NCBI GenBank assembly: GCA_964637875.1
Contig: CAZWXK010000010.1
Location: forward strand, 1 to 64,000
Reading direction: 5' to 3'
DNA length: 64,000 nt
Origin: UBA5972 sp964637875
Lineage (GTDB): Bacteria > Pseudomonadota > Alphaproteobacteria > Rhodobacterales > Rhodobacteraceae
The translations under genes were made by a program, and so were the position numbers. The notes under the pieces were generated by a model that saw only the letters and a list, made by a program, of their open reading frames with translations, was not told the DNA's origin and ran no database searches. Shown piece by piece: positions 26,443-33,837 of this stretch. Every line of letters starts with the position of its first letter. Position 1 is the first letter of the stretch.

Positions 26443-27822
26443 ATGCGCATTCCTGGCGGAAAGGCCCTGACAGCAGCAATCGTCGTTGTGACGGCACTGC
26501 TGGCAACGACGGCGGCAATGGCCGCGACCAACCTGTTGTACATACTGGATGCGTCCAACTCCATGTGGGCCCGCGTCGGCAATGAAACCAAGATCGACAC
26601 CGCAAAATCGGTATTGCGCGAGTCCCTTGCCACGCTGCCAAAGGGGGTGACACCGGCGTTGATGGTTTACGGCCACCGGCAAAAGAATGACTGTGGCGAT
26701 GTTCAGCTGGTGGCCCCGTTCGAACGCGCCTCGGCCGAACAGATCGCCGAGCTTGTGAAAAACATCTCTCCACGCGGCAAGACGCCGATCGCGACCGCGC
26801 TGGAGCGTGCCGGGCAGGCCTTTGAAAGCAGGCTTGAGGAAAACAACGCGGTCCTGCTCATCTCGGACGGGATCGAAACCTGTGGCGGCAATCCCTGCGA
26901 GGTGGCGCGCAGACTGTCCGAGCGCGGCATCAACCTGCGCATCAATGTCGTTGGTTTCGACGTCGATGCAAAGGCGCGCGCGCAGCTGCAATGCATTGCG
27001 CGTGCGGGCAAGGGCCGGTATTTCGACGCCCGCAGCGCCAGAGATTTCAAGGTTGCCGTGGCCGAGGTTCAGAAACAGGCCGAAAAAGCCGCCCCGCCAC
27101 CACCTGAACCCCCGACCAGACCCGCGCCAAAGGGCCCGACCCTGTATTTCATCGACGAATTCGACGGCAGCACCCTGTCGCCGGACTGGCAGGTGGTGAA
27201 CCCCGACCCCGAAAACTATCTGGTCGAGGACGGCAAGCTGACCATCGTTGCCCGTGACGGGCTGAATGCGAATTTCGGCCGGGGCGTGAACATGCTGCGC
27301 CTGAACAGGCCCATGCCCAAGGGAAACTGGACCGTCACAGCCCGGCTGATCATAGCACCGCAGACATTTGGCGAAACCTTCAGAATGGGCCTGGCAAGGG
27401 ATGTCGATAACGGGCTTTACGCGGCCATGGTGATGGATACGGTGAACTATGCGCGCACCAACGTCGATCTGCGCGGCGAGAAGCTGTCAAAAGGCAAGTA
27501 TAACGGATTTTCCAAGACCGCCTATTTCGTCACCGGCCGCAACCTGTGGGGCCGGGGTGCATTTTTTGCCGCCAATGTGACCGCGATCGACCTGCGCCTT
27601 GTCAAGAAGGGCCGGAAATATACCGCGATGATGCGCCTCGAGCCCCGGAAATCGGGCAAGGGGCTGCCCGACGGCAAGTGGCGCGAGGTACAGAAGCTGA
27701 GCGCGCTCAAGTCGCCGGGCGACACGCTGGTCATGGTCTTTGGCGGGGCAAGTTCGGATTATCTGCCCCATGACGGCGAGGGTGTCGTTCAGATCGACTG
27801 GGTCAGGATCGAGACACCGTGA
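26443..27822 (+). CDS. Secreted von Willebrand A domain protein with C-terminal beta-sandwich-like domain
   Basis: About 459 residues. A signal peptide (1-27, ending AMA) precedes a VWA domain (about 30-205) with an intact metal-binding MIDAS: DASNS at 36-40, Thr in GKTPIATAL, and SDGIETC. Four Cys (NDCGDV, ETCGGNPC, LQCIARAG) suggest disulfides. A Pro-rich linker (about 213-228) leads to a roughly 225-residue domain starting FIDEFDGSTLSPDW that resembles concanavalin/LamG-type folds and is repeated as a separate protein in the next gene. The ATG at 26443 has a GGGAGG ribosome-binding site. Likely periplasmic or surface; binding partner unknown. Confidence 0.85.
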   Translation: MRIPGGKALTAAIVVVTALLATTAAMAATNLLYILDASNSMWARVGNETKIDTAKSVLRESLATLPKGVTPALMVYGHRQKNDCGDVQLVAPFERASAEQIAELVKNISPRGKTPIATALERAGQAFESRLEENNAVLLISDGIETCGGNPCEVARRLSERGINLRINVVGFDVDAKARAQLQCIARAGKGRYFDARSARDFKVAVAEVQKQAEKAAPPPPEPPTRPAPKGPTLYFIDEFDGSTLSPDWQVVNPDPENYLVEDGKLTIVARDGLNANFGRGVNMLRLNRPMPKGNWTVTARLIIAPQTFGETFRMGLARDVDNGLYAAMVMDTVNYARTNVDLRGEKLSKGKYNGFSKTAYFVTGRNLWGRGAFFAANVTAIDLRLVKKGRKYTAMMRLEPRKSGKGLPDGKWREVQKLSALKSPGDTLVMVFGGASSDYLPHDGEGVVQIDWVRIETP

Positions 27823-27879
27823 CGCGGGGCCGCGGCCGTGGCCCCGTAACAACAAGCAACAGACGACAGGAGGAAGAAA

Positions 27880-28632
27880 ATGCTTTCATTCAGGGCGGTC
27901 TTTCTGGCAGCCGGCATCGCCACGCTTGCCACGGGCGCAACGGCCGGGATCTATTTTCAGGATAATTTCGACGGTAGCGATCTGTCCCCGGACTGGACCG
28001 TCGAAAACCCGAATCCCGACAACTATCTGGTCGAGGACGGCGTTCTGACGCTGCTGGTTTCTGATCGAACGCCACCGGAATATGGCAAGGCGATCAACGC
28101 ACTGGTGCTGAACAAGCCGCTTCCCAAAGGGGACTGGAAGATCACCGTCCGCCTGCAGCTGACCCCCCAGACCCTGGGCGAGGTCTTTCGCGCAGGCATC
28201 GCCAAGGACAAGGATAACGGCCTTTTCACGATTCTGGCGCTGGACACGATCAACTATGTCGATACCAACATAAACCTGGTCGGCCAGAAGCTGTCGAAAG
28301 GGAAAGCAACCGCGTTTTACCGTACGCTGTACACCATCAAGGGGCGCAACCTCGAGGGGCGCGCATCGGTGTTTCCGCAAAACATAGCAGCGGTCGATCT
28401 GCAGCTCGAGAAAAGAAAGCGTTCCTATATTGCCCGCATGCGCCTGCTGCCCGCCGAGAGCGGCGCCAGCAGCCCCCCCGATGGCAAGTGGCGCGAGGTC
28501 CAGAAGCTGACGTCATTACGAGCGCCCGGAAACAAGTTCGTCATGAGCTTTGGCAGCTGGAGTTCCGACTATCTGCCCCATGATGGCGAGGCGCTGATTG
28601 CCGTTGACAGCGTGACGATCGAAACCCCCTGA
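27880..28632 (+). CDS. Secreted paralogue of the preceding protein's C-terminal domain
   Basis: A 250-residue protein with a signal peptide (1-23, ending ATAG). The rest aligns end to end with residues ~230-459 of the VWA protein: shared segments include FDGS-LSPDW, NYLVEDG, LSKGK, GKWREVQKL, SSDYLPHDGE and the identical ending IETP. By eye roughly half the residues agree. It lies 57 bp downstream with an AGGAGG ribosome-binding site, so both are probably expressed together. The pair looks like a tandem duplication with gain or loss of the VWA module. No enzyme motif is visible; a ligand- or glycan-binding role is only a guess. Confidence 0.82.
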   Translation: MLSFRAVFLAAGIATLATGATAGIYFQDNFDGSDLSPDWTVENPNPDNYLVEDGVLTLLVSDRTPPEYGKAINALVLNKPLPKGDWKITVRLQLTPQTLGEVFRAGIAKDKDNGLFTILALDTINYVDTNINLVGQKLSKGKATAFYRTLYTIKGRNLEGRASVFPQNIAAVDLQLEKRKRSYIARMRLLPAESGASSPPDGKWREVQKLTSLRAPGNKFVMSFGSWSSDYLPHDGEALIAVDSVTIETP

Positions 28633-28639
28633 TGCCCCG

Positions 28640-29947
28640 CTACAGAACATAGCGGCTGAGGTCGGTCGAACGCGACAGATCGCCGAGGTTCTTTTCGACG
28701 AATGCGGCATCGACCGTGACCTTGGCGCCGGCCTTGTCGGGGGCGGTAAAGCTGAGCTCTTCGAACACGCGCTCCATCACCGTGTACAGACGCCGCGCGC
28801 CGATGTTTTCGACCGACTGGTTGACCTCGGCCGCGATGCGGGCCAGCGCGTGGATGCCGTCATCGGTAAAGGCGACGTCCACCTCTTCGGTGGCCATCAG
28901 CGCCGTGTATTGGCGCGTCAGCGCATTGTCGGTTTCGGTCAGGATGCGCACGAAGTCGTCTTCGGTCAGGGCGCGCAGTTCCACCCGGATCGGCAGACGA
29001 CCCTGAAGTTCGGGCAGCAGGTCGCTGGGCTTGGCGATGTGAAAGGCGCCCGAGGCGATGAACAGGATGTGGTCGGTGCGCACAGGGCCGTGTTTGGTGC
29101 TGACGGTGGTGCCCTCGATCAGGGGCAGCAGGTCGCGCTGCACCCCTTCGCGCGACACATCGGCGCCGCGGGCGTCAGAGCGCGCACAGACCTTGTCGAT
29201 CTCGTCCAGAAAGACGATGCCGTTTTCCTCGACCGCCTTGACGGCCTCGCGGGTGACGACCTCCTGATCGACCAGCTTGTCGGCCTCTTCATTGATCAGA
29301 AGGTCATAGCTGTCGGCAACCGAAAGGCGCTTGCGCTGCGTGCGGCCGCCGAAGGCCTTGCCGAACAGATCGCCGAGGTTGAGCATTCCCATCCCAATAC
29401 CGGGCTGGCCGGGTATGTCGAGCATCTGCATCGGGTTGGATGTGTCGGCAACCTCGATCTCGATCATCTTGTCATCCAGCAGGCCCTCGCGCAGTTTCTT
29501 GCGAAACATCTCGCGGGTGGATTCGCGGGCATCAGCACCGGCAAGGGCGTCGATCACGCGGTCTTCGGCCGCCTTGTGGGCGTTGGCCTTGACGGTTTCG
29601 CGCATGTCGTCGCGCACCATCAGGATGGCGCTGTCCACCAGATCACGGATGATCTGTTCGACATCGCGGCCGACATAACCGACCTCGGTGAATTTTGTCG
29701 CCTCGACCTTGATGAAGGGGGCCTTGGCAAGGCGTGCCAGCCGGCGGGAAATTTCCGTCTTGCCCACGCCGGTCGGGCCGATCATCAGGATGTTCTTGGG
29801 GTAAACCTCCTCGCGAAGATCGTCGCCCAACTGCTTGCGCCGCCATCGATTCCTGAGGGCAACGGCAACGGCGCGCTTGGCGGCGGCCTGCCCGATGATA
29901 AAGCGGTCAAGTTCGGATACAATCTCGCGCGGGGTCAGGTCGGTCAT
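28640..29947 (-). CDS. hslU: ATP-dependent protease ATPase subunit HslU
   Basis: The AAA+ unfoldase of the HslVU (ClpYQ) protease. The 435 residues start at MTDLTPREIVSELDRFIIGQ, with Walker A GPTGVGKTE at about 57-65, pore loop GYVGRDVE, an inserted I-domain, Walker B GIVFLDEIDKV, sensor 2 (GARRLYTVMERV) and the conserved C-terminal STDLSRYVL that docks into HslV. The ATG at 29947 overlaps the stop of the membrane protein gene by 4 bp. It is convergent with the secreted-protein pair, 7 bp apart. Confidence 0.98.
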   Translation of the reverse strand: MTDLTPREIVSELDRFIIGQAAAKRAVAVALRNRWRRKQLGDDLREEVYPKNILMIGPTGVGKTEISRRLARLAKAPFIKVEATKFTEVGYVGRDVEQIIRDLVDSAILMVRDDMRETVKANAHKAAEDRVIDALAGADARESTREMFRKKLREGLLDDKMIEIEVADTSNPMQMLDIPGQPGIGMGMLNLGDLFGKAFGGRTQRKRLSVADSYDLLINEEADKLVDQEVVTREAVKAVEENGIVFLDEIDKVCARSDARGADVSREGVQRDLLPLIEGTTVSTKHGPVRTDHILFIASGAFHIAKPSDLLPELQGRLPIRVELRALTEDDFVRILTETDNALTRQYTALMATEEVDVAFTDDGIHALARIAAEVNQSVENIGARRLYTVMERVFEELSFTAPDKAGAKVTVDAAFVEKNLGDLSRSTDLSRYVL

Positions 29948-31032
29948 GGGACCTCCGAATAAGGTGGGAGTTTTGATTTGAGGGCTGAGTCCGGCATCAT
30001 TTCCATGATGCGCGCGCGAAGCAAGCTCCACCAGCTGCCGATGGCGGTGATGAAGGCGCCCATCAGAAGCAATGTCCAGACCAAGCCCCAGCCGGTATCG
30101 ACATTGGTCGCGCCCATCGCCCAGGTCAGGATCGACCCGATATAGATGATGCCAGCTGTCAGAAAGGACCGGCGGTCGATGATCAGGGCAACCACGGTGA
30201 TAATCGCCAGCGCCAGCGCCGCCAGCAGATAGCCGGACGTACCCCCGATGTTCAGCAGGCTGACGGTCACGACATTGACGATTGCAGGCGCCGCCAGAAT
30301 ATGCAGCCAGAAGGCATTGGCTGCATTGCGAGAAATGCGGTACGGGTCGCGAAGGTCAAACCGCATGGCGGCGCCAAAGGCGACAATCCCGAACAGCAGC
30401 AGCGCCAGCGAGGCAACCGGGTTGGCGCCCAGATCGGTCAGGTTTCTCCACGCATCGCGGCCGATCAGGCCCACGCCCTGCAAGGATTGTGGAAACATCA
30501 TGCCGGCAAGCGAAAAGACCAGACCCATCCCGCTCAGCCCGACCAGAAACAGGGTAAAGGGCACCCGGTAAACCCGGAAGAACCCGACAAGCGCCAGACC
30601 CGTCAGCAGGAATGTCACGGCGCCGCCGAGATTCGAATCAAGGCCCGAGTTTCGCACCGTGCTGGAAGTCAGCCACAGCACCGAGGCGGCAAAACTGCCC
30701 ACCAGAAAGATGCTGGGGAGCGTCATGCGCCGCCTTAGGGTGAAATACCGCGCAAACAGAAAGGACAGCGCGATCGTGACGATCGGCACGGCGATCGGGT
30801 TGCTCAGCACCACCGAAAGCGCAACGAAACCAGCGGTCAGCAGAACCAGGCCGACGGTGACGAAGATTTCGGAAAACCCCTTGAACAATTCAAAGGGCTC
30901 GTCATCGTCGTTCATGTTCAACCTGAAGCCTCGCCGGGCCTCGGCAATCGCGATCAGGCGGGCGGCCTGGGCCTCGGAAAGTACGCCGGCAGCTACGGCC
31001 GCGCTGATGTCGTCGGCCGACAGCTCAGCCAT
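29944..31032 (-). CDS. Polytopic membrane protein between hslV and hslU
   Basis: A 362-residue protein: a cytosolic N-terminal helical region (1-55, with ISAAVAAGVLSEAQAARLIAIAE, resembling DUF2157-type N-termini), then about eight to ten hydrophobic helices to near the C-terminus. It overlaps hslV by 8 bp and hslU by 4 bp, so it is translationally locked into the hslV-hslU operon and shares its heat-shock control. No transporter or enzyme motif is recognised. Function unknown; a membrane-stress role is suggested only by the operon. Confidence 0.85.
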   Translation of the reverse strand: MAELSADDISAAVAAGVLSEAQAARLIAIAEARRGFRLNMNDDDEPFELFKGFSEIFVTVGLVLLTAGFVALSVVLSNPIAVPIVTIALSFLFARYFTLRRRMTLPSIFLVGSFAASVLWLTSSTVRNSGLDSNLGGAVTFLLTGLALVGFFRVYRVPFTLFLVGLSGMGLVFSLAGMMFPQSLQGVGLIGRDAWRNLTDLGANPVASLALLLFGIVAFGAAMRFDLRDPYRISRNAANAFWLHILAAPAIVNVVTVSLLNIGGTSGYLLAALALAIITVVALIIDRRSFLTAGIIYIGSILTWAMGATNVDTGWGLVWTLLLMGAFITAIGSWWSLLRARIMEMMPDSALKSKLPPYSEVP

Positions 31033-31579
31033 TGATCACCTCGACCGTGGCGTTGCCGTTGGTGTAGACGCAGATTTCGGATGCGATCTCCAATGCGCGG
31101 CGGGCGATTTCCTCGGCCGTGCGGTCGGTATCGATCATGGCGCGGGCCGCGGCCAGCGCGAAATTTCCACCCGATCCGATGGCGGCGATGTCATGTTCGG
31201 GTTCCAGCACGTCACCGGCGCCGGTGATGACCAGCAGATCCTTGCCGTCGGTCACGATCAGCATGGCCTCGAGGTTGCGCAGATATTTGTCGGTGCGCCA
31301 GTCCTTGGCCAGTTCGACGCTGGCACGGGCCAGCTGGCCGGGCGAGGTTTCGAGCTTGGCCTCGAGCCGTTCGAGCAGGGTAAAGGCATCGGCGGTCGAG
31401 CCGGCAAAGCCGCAGACCACATCGAAACCGCCCGGCGAAATCCGCCGCACCTTGCGGGCGCTGCCCTTGATGACTGTCTGGCCCAGGCTGACCTGACCGT
31501 CGCCCACCACGGCGACCTGCCCATTCTTGCGCACCGCGATGATGGTCGTGCCGTGCCATCCGGGGAATTTGTCGGTCAT
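31025..31579 (-). CDS. hslV: ATP-dependent protease proteolytic subunit HslV
   Basis: The proteasome-like Thr protease of HslVU. The 184 residues carry the nucleophile in GTTIIAVRKNG (Thr about 11, exposed after removal of a short propeptide), the GDGQVS and GSARKVRR segments, and GSGGNFALAAARA near the C-terminus. The ATG at 31579 fits the family start MTDKFPGWHGTT. It is the first gene of hslV / membrane protein / hslU and lies 26 bp downstream of a sigma32-like promoter. Confidence 0.97.
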   Translation of the reverse strand: MTDKFPGWHGTTIIAVRKNGQVAVVGDGQVSLGQTVIKGSARKVRRISPGGFDVVCGFAGSTADAFTLLERLEAKLETSPGQLARASVELAKDWRTDKYLRNLEAMLIVTDGKDLLVITGAGDVLEPEHDIAAIGSGGNFALAAARAMIDTDRTAEEIARRALEIASEICVYTNGNATVEVING

Positions 31580-31604
31580 GTTCGTTCTCCGCCTCTCAGG
31601 CCCT

Positions 31605-31635
31605 TTATATGGAGGCTTGGTTGGTTTGAAACAAG
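31605..31635 (-). promoter_or_regulatory. Sigma32 (RpoH)-like heat-shock promoter of hslV
   Basis: On the minus strand CTTG (31635-31632) is followed, with 19 bases between, by CCATATAA (31612-31605), close to the heat-shock consensus CTTGAAA ... CCCCATNTA with one extra spacer base. It lies 26 bp upstream of the hslV start, and hslVU is a classical RpoH regulon member. Sequence match seen; use by RpoH inferred. Confidence 0.6.
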
Positions 31636-31696
31636 CGTCACACCCGGGGCAAGCCGCGCGCATCGAGTATTTGAACAAAGAAGAATCGCCCGGGAA

Positions 31697-32806
31697 TCAG
31701 TCGGTGGGATTGTACAGCTTGAAGGCGATTTTCTGGCGTTTTTCAAGGTCGGCCATGATTTCGGCGCGCTGGGTGTCGGAAATCTCGGGCCAGGGGGTGG
31801 ATCCCTCGATCAGACCGCCGCGGCGGAGCTGGTCGAAAACGGTGCGGAAATCGAGCTCGCCATAGGAGAGGCGCGAGGGGCGTGCATTGTTGACCGGGAT
31901 CCAGTGGCATTTCAGGGCGTCGATGGTCACGGTTTCTATGCCGCAGAAGGCACGGAACTGAATCTCGAACTGCTCGGCAACCTTGGGGCGGCGGGCGATC
32001 ACGGCGATTTTCGCGGTCGGCTTGACGACCAGCGCCGCCATGTGCAGGGGGCTGCCATCGGCGGAAATGATGTAGTCGGCCGACTTGTAGGCGGCCAGCT
32101 GGGTTTCGAAATCGTGTTTTTGCGGGTGGAAGATCTGATAGCCCTCGGCGGTGAGATATTCCTCGATCAGCTCTTCGCCCAGCAGGCCGCCGCGCTGTTG
32201 CGGTAGCGCCGAACGCGATATGTACAGTTTTCTTGCGCCGTCGTCGCGAATTTTCGCGCCCATGCGCGCACGCATGAATTCGCGGTATTCCGGCAGACCC
32301 TCGATCATGCCGAACATGCCGAAGCCCTGTTGCGGGACAAGGACGTGATCGTATCGTACCGGGGTTTCAAGATTGATCAGCGGGGCGTCAATTCCAAGAA
32401 GGCGCAGGAATGGGGTGTAGACGTTCAGAACATGGTCGATGCGGCGCTGCACCTTGGGCACAAAGACGATGGCGTCGATCTGGTCGTGAAGGCGCGCGTA
32501 GGCCCACAGGCGCGCCGTGGATTCGACGAGGAAGTGACCGAAATGGCCGAACATGAGCCCGGCGAACATGACCCTGCCGGAGCGAACGTCGATTTCTGCC
32601 GAATCCGGGTTGCGCGGAGGCTGGGAAAAGGCGCGGCCGTCACGCCAGGTGACGCTTTCCTCGACCAGCGCGCCATGGGCGTCGAGAACGCCCGTATTGA
32701 GGGGCTGTACCGTATCGGTATCGTTTGGAATCGGAACAATCAGGCCGTTTTCAATGTCGCGGATGACACCGGGACGGGCATGCAACAGATCGGGGGGGCG
32801 CATCAT
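31697..32806 (-). CDS. Glycosyltransferase family 61-type protein (DUF563)
   Basis: A 369-residue protein resembling DUF563/GT61 glycosyltransferases, found in capsule and exopolysaccharide loci. The recognisable parts are MFGHFGHFLVESTARLWAY (about 85-105), the central KLYISRSALPQQRGGLLGEELIEEYL and the late SADYIISADGSPLHMAALV. No signal peptide or membrane helix is evident, so it probably acts in the cytosol. Its start codon overlaps the preceding hydrolase gene by 4 bp. The donor and acceptor are unknown. Family assignment is fairly sure, function inferred. Confidence 0.75.
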   Translation of the reverse strand: MMRPPDLLHARPGVIRDIENGLIVPIPNDTDTVQPLNTGVLDAHGALVEESVTWRDGRAFSQPPRNPDSAEIDVRSGRVMFAGLMFGHFGHFLVESTARLWAYARLHDQIDAIVFVPKVQRRIDHVLNVYTPFLRLLGIDAPLINLETPVRYDHVLVPQQGFGMFGMIEGLPEYREFMRARMGAKIRDDGARKLYISRSALPQQRGGLLGEELIEEYLTAEGYQIFHPQKHDFETQLAAYKSADYIISADGSPLHMAALVVKPTAKIAVIARRPKVAEQFEIQFRAFCGIETVTIDALKCHWIPVNNARPSRLSYGELDFRTVFDQLRRGGLIEGSTPWPEISDTQRAEIMADLEKRQKIAFKLYNPTD

Positions 32807-33774
32807 CTTTTTCTTTCCTTCTTGCGGGCTGCGATGAACTGCGCCAGACGCCGTTCAAGGGCCTTTGGCAGGTTGGGGTTGCCCGATGCCGGGCCCGCGC
32901 CGCGAATCACCCGCCGGGCGAGGCCCATATGGCCGCGCTCCATGGCCATGTCCATCAGGCCCATGTAATACCAGGGCAGCCTTCGCCTTGTACGATATAG
33001 CGCGTAAAACAGGCGCGGCGTCATCTCGCCGCTGACGCACATGCTGGTGACCTGTTTCAGGATACCCGCCCGGCGCAGAAAGACGACCGTCTTGTGGCCG
33101 ACGTAATTCGAGCGCAGATGCACGATGTTGTCGCCCGAAAAGCGGTCTGCATGGGCCTTGTCCCCCTCCATATAGGGATCATAGCAGAGATAGACCCGTT
33201 CTGCCGTCGAGGTAAGCGCGGCTGCATCGGCATAACGACCGGACCAATCCTGCTGGCGGCCGCGGTTGAACCGTTTTTCCCAGGGGACAAGATCCTTTTT
33301 CAGGGTCGATTGGGGTGAATAGGCCAGAACGATCGATCCCGGGGCAAGCCCGCAAAAGGCGCAGGCCGCATAGCCCCCCATCGAGGTGCCGGTAAAGACA
33401 ACCCGCCGGAAGCGGCGAAAAAAGCCACGGTCGCGCAAGGATTCGAGATAGTCGAACAGAACATCGTCGCGGTACCAGTTGGCGTCAAATGAAATGATGC
33501 CCAGGCTTGACCAGCCCTTTTCGGCGTAAAACTTGTCGCCCCAGGCCTCGCGTTCGAGGCTGGTATCGTTGACCGAGGAAAGATTGTCGAAAGAGACAAC
33601 CAGAACATCCCTGCCGCGGGCGACATGGATGGCGGCAAATTTCTGATAATTTACATAGAAACCGTGGGGCTGATCGACCCTGTCGCCGTCAACCGTGCTG
33701 TTGCGCATCTCGGCCAGCCAGCGCGGGGCCATTTTCCCCGCGTTCGGGTCGGGTTCAGCGTCGTCAGCCATCAA
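32803..33774 (-). CDS. Alpha/beta-hydrolase-fold protein, coupled to GT61 gene
   Basis: A 323-residue protein with an apparent nucleophile elbow GTSMGGYAA at about 129-137 preceded by the strand RRVVFTG, as in alpha/beta hydrolases, and a late YVGHKTVVF that could supply the catalytic His. The start DVLVVSFDNLSSVND is characteristic of a Rhodobacteraceae group sometimes mislabelled as phosphoadenosine phosphosulfate reductase; no reductase motif is present. The Arg-rich C-terminus (about 265-323) is helical. It overlaps the GT61 gene by 4 bp, suggesting joint work on a surface glycan or its acyl decoration. Substrate unknown. Confidence 0.68.
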   Translation of the reverse strand: MMADDAEPDPNAGKMAPRWLAEMRNSTVDGDRVDQPHGFYVNYQKFAAIHVARGRDVLVVSFDNLSSVNDTSLEREAWGDKFYAEKGWSSLGIISFDANWYRDDVLFDYLESLRDRGFFRRFRRVVFTGTSMGGYAACAFCGLAPGSIVLAYSPQSTLKKDLVPWEKRFNRGRQQDWSGRYADAAALTSTAERVYLCYDPYMEGDKAHADRFSGDNIVHLRSNYVGHKTVVFLRRAGILKQVTSMCVSGEMTPRLFYALYRTRRRLPWYYMGLMDMAMERGHMGLARRVIRGAGPASGNPNLPKALERRLAQFIAARKKERKR

Positions 33775-33837
33775 ATCCCACGCAAACAGATTGATCAGGC
33801 CACCTCCGGGGCGGCGAATGTCGCCACCTTAGAGGGA

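Noticed and set aside
32803..33774. Phosphoadenosine phosphosulfate reductase
   Set aside because: A label I recall being applied to this group, but no PP-loop or catalytic Cys motif is visible; a GTSMGG nucleophile elbow fits an alpha/beta-hydrolase.
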